In this document: one piece after another, positions 1-8,000 of the stretch
How positions within the stretch are numbered: the first letter of the stretch is position 1
Layout: every line of letters starts with the position of its first letter
Assembly (NCBI RefSeq): GCF_049739465.1
Contig: NZ_JBMHHY010000005.1
Span: 186,001 to 250,000, forward strand
Direction: 5' to 3'
DNA length: 64,000 nucleotides
Source: Embleya sp049739465
GTDB taxonomy: Bacteria > Actinomycetota > Actinomycetes > Streptomycetales > Streptomycetaceae
The notes under the pieces: generated by a model
What the model was told of the DNA's origin: nothing
What the model saw: the letters and a program-made list of their open reading frames with translations, nothing else
Databases searched by the model: none
Position numbers and translations under genes: made by a program

Positions 1-1766
1 TGTTCGCCGCCCAGGTCGCCCGCACTCCGCAGGCACCGGCCGTGCACTGCGGCGCCGAGCGACTGAGCTACGCCCGACTGGACGCGGCGGTCGACGCGCT
101 CGCCGGCCGGCTGCGCGCCGCCGGCATCGGACCGGGCACCCTGGTCGCGGTCTGCGTCCGCCGCACCGCCGCGCTGCCCACGGCACTCCTGGGCGTCCTC
201 CGCGCGGGCGCCGCCTACCTGCCCCTCGACCCGGAATACCCGGCCGCCCGGCTGGCCGGCGTGCTGGCCGACTGCGCCGCGACGGTGCTGCTGACCGAAC
301 GCGACCTGCTGTCCCGCTTCCCCGAGCACGCGGGGCAGGTACTGCTGATCGAGGACGGCGGCCCGGACCGGGCCGGCGGCGGGGCGCCGCCGAGGTCGCA
401 CGACCTCGCCTATGTGCTGGCCACCTCCGGCTCCACCGGTCGGCCCAAGGGCGTGGAGATCGAACACGGCGCGCTGGCCAACCTGCTCGCCGCGATGCGC
501 GACACCCTGGACAGCGAACGGGACGCGGTCTGGCTCGGCTTGACCTCGGCATCGTTCGACATCTTTGCCGTGGAACTGTTCGTGCCGCTGATCACCGGCG
601 GATTGTTGGTCCTCGCCCGGGAAGCCGAGGTGCGCGACGGCCGGGCCCTGCTCCGGCTGATCCGGGGGCAACGGGTCACCCACGTCCAGGCCACGCCGTC
701 CGGCTGGCGGATGTTGCTCGACGCCGGCTTCGAGGAACCCGCGGTGTTCGCCGTGGCCGGTGGCGAGGCGCTCCCCCCGCCGCTGGCCCGCGAACTGCGC
801 CGACGGGCCGGGCGGCTGGTCAACGCGTATGGGCCGACCGAGACCACGGTGTGGTCCAGCACCGCGGAGATCGGCCCCGACGACGAGGAGATCAGCATCG
901 GCCGACCGATCGCCAACACCCGGATGTACGTCCTGGACCCGGCGCTCGCCCCGGTGCCCACCGGCGTCGCGGGCGACCTGTACATCGGCGGCAGCGGACT
1001 GGCCCGCGGCTACCGCAACCTGCCCGGGGTCACCGCGGACCGCTTCGCACCCGATCCGTACGGCCCGCCCGGCGGGCGGCTCTACCGCACCGGCGACCGG
1101 GCCCGCCGACTGGCCGACGGCCGGCTGGAATTCCTCGGCCGGGTGGACCACCAGGTCAAGATCCTCGGCCACCGGATCGAACTCGGGGAAATCGAGCGCG
1201 CGTTGCTCGAACACCACGAGATCGCGGCGACCGCCGTGCTGCTCCGCGACGACGCGGCCGACGGGCCGTATCTGGTCGCCTACCTGGTACCGCGCGGTGC
1301 CGCCGCCCCCAGCTCGGCGGAACTGCGCGTATACCTGGCCGCGACGCTGCCCCGGGCACTGGTGCCGAGTGTGTACGTCGCACTGGAACGACTGCCGCTC
1401 ACCCCCAACGGCAAACTGGATCGGGCCGCCCTGCCCGCGCCGCCGCGCCTGCGGATCGTGGAGCCGATCGACACCGACCCGCCGGCCGCATCCGCCCCGG
1501 CGGACCGAGCCGACCTGGCCGCCGAGCCCGACGGTCCGACCGAGGAGATCACCGCGATCTGGCGCGAAGTGCTCGGCCTGGACGACATCCGCCCCGACGA
1601 GGACCTGTTCGACCTGGGCGGCCACTCGCTGACCGTGACCCGAATCGGCGCCCGGATCCGCAAGCGCCTGGGCGTGGACGTACCGCTGCACGTGTTCTTC
1701 GAATCCCCGACCATCACCGGACTCACCAGCGCGGTCTCCGCGATGCGAGGCGAACGGCGGCCATGA
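1..1766 (+). CDS. NRPS module, A-PCP, 5' end outside window
   Basis: This is the C-terminal part of a nonribosomal peptide synthetase, open at the window edge; the frame is already coding at base 3, at the usual entry to an adenylation domain. The A domain shows the P-loop TSGSTGRPKG, NAYGPTET, YRTGD and NGKLDR motifs. A carrier domain follows with the phosphopantetheine serine in GGHSL (codon 1626-1628). Aligned by eye to GrsA, the pocket reads D-I-V-Q-A-A-A-V-W-K, closest to the glycine-type pattern but only weakly. Anything upstream of the A domain (condensation, loading) lies outside. The TGA overlaps the next ATG (1763-1766), implying translational coupling in one NRPS operon. Confidence 0.93.
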   Translation, partial: FAAQVARTPQAPAVHCGAERLSYARLDAAVDALAGRLRAAGIGPGTLVAVCVRRTAALPTALLGVLRAGAAYLPLDPEYPAARLAGVLADCAATVLLTERDLLSRFPEHAGQVLLIEDGGPDRAGGGAPPRSHDLAYVLATSGSTGRPKGVEIEHGALANLLAAMRDTLDSERDAVWLGLTSASFDIFAVELFVPLITGGLLVLAREAEVRDGRALLRLIRGQRVTHVQATPSGWRMLLDAGFEEPAVFAVAGGEALPPPLARELRRRAGRLVNAYGPTETTVWSSTAEIGPDDEEISIGRPIANTRMYVLDPALAPVPTGVAGDLYIGGSGLARGYRNLPGVTADRFAPDPYGPPGGRLYRTGDRARRLADGRLEFLGRVDHQVKILGHRIELGEIERALLEHHEIAATAVLLRDDAADGPYLVAYLVPRGAAAPSSAELRVYLAATLPRALVPSVYVALERLPLTPNGKLDRAALPAPPRLRIVEPIDTDPPAASAPADRADLAAEPDGPTEEITAIWREVLGLDDIRPDEDLFDLGGHSLTVTRIGARIRKRLGVDVPLHVFFESPTITGLTSAVSAMRGERRP

Positions 1767-4700
1767 ACACCCCATCCCGAAACGACGCTCCGCCCGCCCG
1801 CCCGCACCCGCTGTCGGCCGGCCAGGAACGACTGTGGCTGCTCGACCGGATCAACCCCGGCGAAGCGGCGTTCAACATGTTCCAGATCCACCGACTGCGC
1901 GGCCCGCTCGACGTCGACGCGCTCGACCGCGCACTGACCGAACTGGTGGCGCGCCACGACAGCCTGCGCGCCACCTTCCCCGCCGAGGACGGCGTCCCGA
2001 CCCAGGTGATCGGCCCGCCCGGGGCCTTCGCCCTGGAACGTGTGGACGTCACCGGCGCCCCGGCCGAACGCGAACGGCGGGCCCGCGAACTGGTCGCGGA
2101 GCGCACCAACCGCTCGTTCGACGTGGCCCGCGGCCCACTGTTCCGGGCGAGCCTGCTGCGCCTGGACCCGGCCGGGGACGACCACGTGTTGTGCCTGACC
2201 CTGCATCACATCGTCTCCGACGGCTGGTCGATGACCGTCCTGGAGAGCGAACTCTGCGCGCTGTACGCGGCCTTCGTCGACGGACGCCCATCGCCGTTGG
2301 ACCCGCTGCCGCTGCGCTATACGGACTACGTGGAGCGGCAGCGCGAACTCGTCGACTCCCCGGACTTCCGGACCCGACTGACCTACTGGACCGAACAGCT
2401 GGTCGGGGCGCCCACCCTGGACCTGCCGGTCGACCGACCGCGGACGCCCGGAGGCGGGCAGGCCGGTCGCGGCGGCACGGTCACCCACCACCTGCCCGCC
2501 GAACTGCGCGCCGGGATCGAGCAACTGGCCCGACGCGAGCGGGTCACCCTCTATATGACCCTGCTCGCCGCGTATCAGACCCTGCTCGCGCGCTACTGCG
2601 ATCAGGAGGACGTGTGTGTCGGCTCGCCGCTGGCGGGCCGGGACGAGGAGGAGTACGAGCCGCTGGTCGGCTACTTCCTCAACATGCTGGTGATGCGCGG
2701 GAGCACCGCCGGGGACCCCACGTTCCGGACCTTCCTGGCCCGGACCCGCACGGTGGCCCTCCAGGCGTACGAGCACCAGGAGGTGCCCTTCGAACGGCTG
2801 CTGACCGCGCTGGACCTGGACCGTGATCCGGACAGTCCGCCGGTGTTCCAGACCATGCTCACCCTGCGGCCACCCGCCGGCGCCGGCCTGCGGCTGGTCG
2901 GGGTGACCGCCGAGGGCTTCGAATCCGGCTTCCGGCAGGCCAAGTTCGACCTGGCCCTGGAGGTCTGGCCGGAGGGTGACGAGCTGGTCGTCGAGTTCGT
3001 CTACGACACCGAGCGGTTCGCGCCGGAGACGGTGGCCCGGCTGGCCCGCTGCTTCGAGACGCTGCTCGAAGGCGCGGTCGCACAGCCGGACACGCCGCTG
3101 TCCCGGCTGCCGCTGCTGCCGGCCGCGGAGCGCGCCCGGGTGCTGGCCGCCGCGGTCGGTCCGACCGGCGGTGAACGCCCCGATCCGGTACTCGCGTTCG
3201 AGGTCCAGGCGCTGCGCACACCACACGCCGACGCGGTCGAGTGCGGCGACGTCCGGATCGGCTATGCCGAACTCGACGCGCGGGCCAATCGGTTGGCCCG
3301 ACTGTTGCGCCGGGCCGGCACCGGTCCGGACTCGGTGGTCGCGGTGTGCGCCGAGCGTTCGATCGAGACGATCGTCGCGCTGCTCGCCGTGCTCAAGGCG
3401 GGCGGCGCCTACCTGCCGGTCGACCCGACGCTCCCGGACCGGCGGATCGACTGGATGTTGACCGACAGCGGAGCGGAACGCGTCTTGAGTCGGCCGGAGT
3501 TCGCCGAACGCTTCGCGTCCTTCGAGCCGCCGCTGCTGATCCTGGACGACACCACGACGCGGACCGGACCGGAGGCCGAGGCCGAACCGCTCGCCCCGAT
3601 CGCCGAACCCGAGCAACTCGCTTACATCATCTACACGTCCGGCTCCACCGGGCAGCCCAAGGGCACCCTGATCACCCGAGAGGCACTGGCCTGCCGGGTC
3701 GCCTGGATGCGCGACCGCTACCGGACCGGACCGGCCGACCGAGTGTTGCAGTTCGCGTCGTTCGGCTTCGATACGCACGTCGAAGAGGTGTATCCGAGCC
3801 TGCTGTCCGGCGCCACACTGGTGCTCGCTCCGGCCGACGGACTGCTTCCGGACTTCTTCGCGGGTCCGGGCGGACGCACGCTGACCGTGCTCGACCTGCC
3901 CACCCCCTACTGGCACGAACTGGTCGCCCAGACCCCCGGAACGGCCTGGCCGGACCGATTGCGGCTGCTGATCCTCGGTGGGGATCAGGCCGACCTCGCC
4001 GCGATGCGCCGATGGCATCGGCTGTTCGGCGACCGGGTCGAGGTGGTCAACACATACGGCCCGACGGAGACCGCGGTCATCGCCACCTCGGCCGGGCTGG
4101 CCGGCGGGGCCGGCGGACCGTGGGACGGTACCCGTCCGCCGATCGGACACCCGCTGGCCGACACCCGGGCCCACGTACTGGATCGGCATCTCGAACCGGT
4201 GCCGCCGGGTGTCCCGGGCGAACTGTGCCTCGGCGGCGCCGGGCTGGCCCGGGGCTATCTCGGCCGCCCGGGCCTGACCGCGGCGAGCTTCGTGCCCGAC
4301 CCGTACGGGCCGTCCGGCGCCCGGCTCTACCGCACCGGCGACCGGGTCCGGCAACGCCCGGACGGCGCCCTGGAGTTCCTCGGCCGGTTCGACCGGCAGA
4401 TCAAGCTGCGCGGCTTCCGTATCGAACTCGGGGAGATCGAGGCGGCGTTGGTCGCCCGGCCCGAGATCGCCCAGGCCACCGTGCAGCTCCGGGACGAGCA
4501 GGGCGATCCGCGCCTGGTCGCCTACCTGGTCCCGCACGGCGACGGCGCGACCTCCCTCCCGGACCCGACGGCCCTGCGCGGCGCGCTGGCCCGCACCCTG
4601 CCCACCCATCAACTACCCGCCGTATTCGTGCCGTTGGCTCGTCTGCCGCTCACCGCGAACGGCAAACTGGACCGGGCCGCGCTGCCCGACCCCGAGCCGC

Positions 4701-5035
4701 CGACCGGCCCGACGGCCGAATTCGTCGCCCCACGGGACAGCGCCGAGGAACTGGTCGCGGACATCTTCGCCGAGGTACTCGGAGTGCCGCGAGTCGGCGC
4801 GTTCGACGACTTCTTCGCGCTCGGCGGGCATTCGCTGCTCGCCACCCGGGCGGTGGCCCGGCTCGGCGCCGCGGTCGAACTCGCGGTGCCGATCCGCGCC
4901 CTGTTCGCCGACCCCACCGTGGCCGGACTGGCCGCCGCGGTGGAGGAACTGCTGCTGGTCGACCTCGACACGCTCTCCGAAGCGGACGCCGAACGGCTGG
5001 TCCTGGACCGGGCCGAGACAGGAGACTCGCGATGA
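1763..5035 (+). CDS. NRPS module, C-A-PCP (1090 aa)
   Basis: A complete elongation module. The condensation domain (about residues 1-430) carries the catalytic HHIVSDG motif, so it should be active. The adenylation domain (about 470-980) has YTSGSTGQPKG, NTYGPTET, YRTGD and NGKLDR. The carrier serine is Ser1024 in GGHSL. The aligned pocket reads D-T-E-D-I-G-T-V-I-K; the two extra acidic residues (239, 278) suggest a basic substrate such as lysine, beta-lysine or ornithine (inference). No epimerase or methyltransferase domain is present. ATG 1763 is chosen because it overlaps the preceding stop and gives an N-terminus typical of C domains; the stop overlaps the next start. Confidence 0.93.
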   Translation: MNTPSRNDAPPARPHPLSAGQERLWLLDRINPGEAAFNMFQIHRLRGPLDVDALDRALTELVARHDSLRATFPAEDGVPTQVIGPPGAFALERVDVTGAPAERERRARELVAERTNRSFDVARGPLFRASLLRLDPAGDDHVLCLTLHHIVSDGWSMTVLESELCALYAAFVDGRPSPLDPLPLRYTDYVERQRELVDSPDFRTRLTYWTEQLVGAPTLDLPVDRPRTPGGGQAGRGGTVTHHLPAELRAGIEQLARRERVTLYMTLLAAYQTLLARYCDQEDVCVGSPLAGRDEEEYEPLVGYFLNMLVMRGSTAGDPTFRTFLARTRTVALQAYEHQEVPFERLLTALDLDRDPDSPPVFQTMLTLRPPAGAGLRLVGVTAEGFESGFRQAKFDLALEVWPEGDELVVEFVYDTERFAPETVARLARCFETLLEGAVAQPDTPLSRLPLLPAAERARVLAAAVGPTGGERPDPVLAFEVQALRTPHADAVECGDVRIGYAELDARANRLARLLRRAGTGPDSVVAVCAERSIETIVALLAVLKAGGAYLPVDPTLPDRRIDWMLTDSGAERVLSRPEFAERFASFEPPLLILDDTTTRTGPEAEAEPLAPIAEPEQLAYIIYTSGSTGQPKGTLITREALACRVAWMRDRYRTGPADRVLQFASFGFDTHVEEVYPSLLSGATLVLAPADGLLPDFFAGPGGRTLTVLDLPTPYWHELVAQTPGTAWPDRLRLLILGGDQADLAAMRRWHRLFGDRVEVVNTYGPTETAVIATSAGLAGGAGGPWDGTRPPIGHPLADTRAHVLDRHLEPVPPGVPGELCLGGAGLARGYLGRPGLTAASFVPDPYGPSGARLYRTGDRVRQRPDGALEFLGRFDRQIKLRGFRIELGEIEAALVARPEIAQATVQLRDEQGDPRLVAYLVPHGDGATSLPDPTALRGALARTLPTHQLPAVFVPLARLPLTANGKLDRAALPDPEPPTGPTAEFVAPRDSAEELVADIFAEVLGVPRVGAFDDFFALGGHSLLATRAVARLGAAVELAVPIRALFADPTVAGLAAAVEELLLVDLDTLSEADAERLVLDRAETGDSR

Positions 5036-8000
5036 CACTCACGCCGTCGCCCCCGACCCGGCCCGCGGCCCGGCCGAACGGGTTGTCCGCCGCCAAGCGG
5101 GCCCTGTTGGAGCAGCGGCTGCGCCGATCGGCGACGGCCGCCCCCGCGTCCATCCCGCGGCTGCCGGACTCGGCCGAGGTACCGCTGTCCTCGGCGCAGA
5201 TCCCGCTGTGGTTCATGGAGAACCTGACCCCCGGCACCGCCGCGTACACCGTCCCGTTCGCCCTGCGACTGCGCGGGCACCTCGACGAGGCGGCCCTGGA
5301 GCGGGCGTTGCACGAGTTGCCGGCCCGACACGACAGCCTGCGCACCACCTTCTCCACCAGCGCCGACGGTCGGCCGGTGGCCACCGTGCAGCCGCCGTTG
5401 CAGATCCCGCTGACCCGGCACACCCCGCCCGCCGAACTCGACCTCGCGGCCCGGGAGCGATGGGCCGCCGCGCTCGTCGGCACCGAGTTCGCCCGGCCGT
5501 TCCACCTCGAGGTGCCACCGCTGGTGCGGGCCGCGCTGGTGGCCCTGGACCGGGAGGACACCATCCTGGTGGTGGCCCTGCACCACCTGGTCGCCGACGG
5601 CTGGTCGGTACACCTGTTGGTGAACGAACTCATGTCCGACTACAACGCGTTCGTCGACGGTCGCGAGTCGCCGGTGCGCGCGCCGACGGTGCGCTACGGC
5701 GACTACGCGGCCTGGCAGCAGCAGCGCCTCGGCGGGTCCGAGGGCGAACGGGCCGCCGCCTACTGGCGGGACCGGCTGGCGGGCCTGGGCACCCTGGCGC
5801 TGCCCACCGACCGACCCCGGCCGGCGCAGCAGACCTTCGCCGGGGACGCGCACACCTTCACCCTGGAGCCGGAACTCGCGGACCGGATCGGCGAGTTGGG
5901 TCGGGCGTACGGTGCGACGCCGTACATGACCCTGCTGGCTGCGTGGCAGGCGGTGTTGTCCCGGCACGGCGGGCAGACCGACTTCGCGGTGGGGTCGCCG
6001 ATCGCCGGGCGTCCGCATCCGGATCTGGAACCGATGATCGGGATGTTCGTCAACATGCTGGCCATGCGGGCGCCGCTGGCCGGTGATCCGACCTTCGCGG
6101 AACTCCTGGGCCGGGTCCGGGAGAGCAGCCTGGATGCGTACGCCCACCAGGATTTCCCGTTCGACCAGGTGGTCCGCGGGCAGCACGTGGTCCGCGACGT
6201 GTCCCGGACGCCGCTGTTCCAGGTCACCTTCGCGCTGCAGAACTACGGGCGCGGCGAACGCGGCTTCACCGGGCTCGACCACGACTGGTTCACCGCCGAC
6301 TCCCGGGTGACCCGGTTCGACCTGAGCCTGTTCGTGTTCGAGACGCCGACCGGGATGCACGGGCTCCTCACCTACAACACCGACCTGTTCGACGCGGCGA
6401 CCGTGGCCCGGCTGGCCGGGCACCTGGAGACGCTGCTGCGGGCGGTGGTCGCCGATCCGCACACGCGGCTGTCCCGGATCGACCTGCTGGGCCCGGCGGA
6501 GCGGGCCCGACTGGTCACGGACTGGAACGACACCGCCCGGCCGCTGCCGGAACACACCACGCTGGCCCGGGCGATCGAGGCACAGGTCGCGCGGGATCCA
6601 CGGGCGCCCGCGGTGACCCATCAGGGCGCCACCCTGGACTACGGCGAACTCGACACGCGTGCCAACCGCCTGGCCGGAGTGTTGCGTTCGCGCGGGGTCG
6701 GCCCGGAGACGCCGGTCGCGCTGTGCCTGGAGCAGTCGTTGGACCTCGCGGTGGCGGTGCTCGCCGTCCTCAAGGCGGGTGGCGCGTATCTGCCGCTGGA
6801 CCCCGAACAGCCGGTGGAACGGCTGACGTTCATGATGGCGGACGCCGGGGTCCGGGTGCTGGTCACCGATACGACGCTGCGCGAGCGAACCGTCGGACAC
6901 ACCGGTCCGGTCGTGCTGCTCGATCGGGAACGCGACACGATCGAGGCGGCGGACGCGGCGCCGCCGGCCGGTGGCGCCGGGCCGGGCAATCTGGCGTATG
7001 TCATCTACACCTCCGGATCCACCGGACGGCCCAAGGGTGTCGCCGTCCAGCATCGCGAGGCGCTGGCCTATCTGGACGGCGTGCGGGAGCGGTTCGAGGT
7101 GGTGCCGGGGGCGGTCTACGGGCTGGCCCAGTCGTTGTCCTTCGACTTCGCGATCACCGCGCTCTATCTGGCCTGGACCACCGGCGGCGAACTCCACCTG
7201 ATGCCCAAGCGGTTGTCCGGCGCGGAGTTCGCCGACTACCTGGCGCGGCATCCGGTCGACTACCTCAAGATGACCCCGTCCCATCTGGCCGGACTGGCCG
7301 CCGAGGTGGGCGCCGAACGCCTGTTGCCCCGGCGGCTGCTGATCCTGGGCGGCGAGGGCTCGGCCTGGGAGTGGACCCGGGACCTGGCCGGGCTCGGGAC
7401 CTGTGCGGTGGTCAACCACTACGGGCCGACGGAGACCACGGTGGGGGTGACCACCTACCGGATCCGCGCGGGGGCCGCGGTGACCTCGACGGTGACGCCG
7501 ATCGGGCGGCCGTTGCCGAACGCGCGGGTGTACCTCCTGGACGCGCACCTGGAACCGGTACCGATCGGCGTCACCGGCGAGATCCACATCGGCGGCGCCC
7601 GGTTGGCACGCGGGTATCTGGGCCGACCCGGGGCCACGGCCGACCGGTTCGTCCCCGACCCGTTCGGCCCGCCGGGTGGGCGGTTGTATCGCACCGGCGA
7701 CCTGGGGCGGTATCTGCCCACCGGCGACCTCGAGTTCCTCGGGCGGGCCGACCAGCAGGTCAAGATTCGCGGCTACCGGGTCGAACCGGCCGAGATCGAG
7801 GAGGCGTTGCGCGCGCACGCGGCGATCGGTCAGGCCGTGGTGGACGCGCGCGGGCCGGTGGGCGGGCAGCGGCTGATCGCCTACCTGGTGCCGCCGGAGG
7901 ACGATCCGGGCGAGCCGCCGGCGGCTGCGGAGTTGCGGCGCGAACTGCTGCTGCGGCTCCCGGAGTACATGGTGCCGTCGCGGTTCGTGTGGCTGGATCG

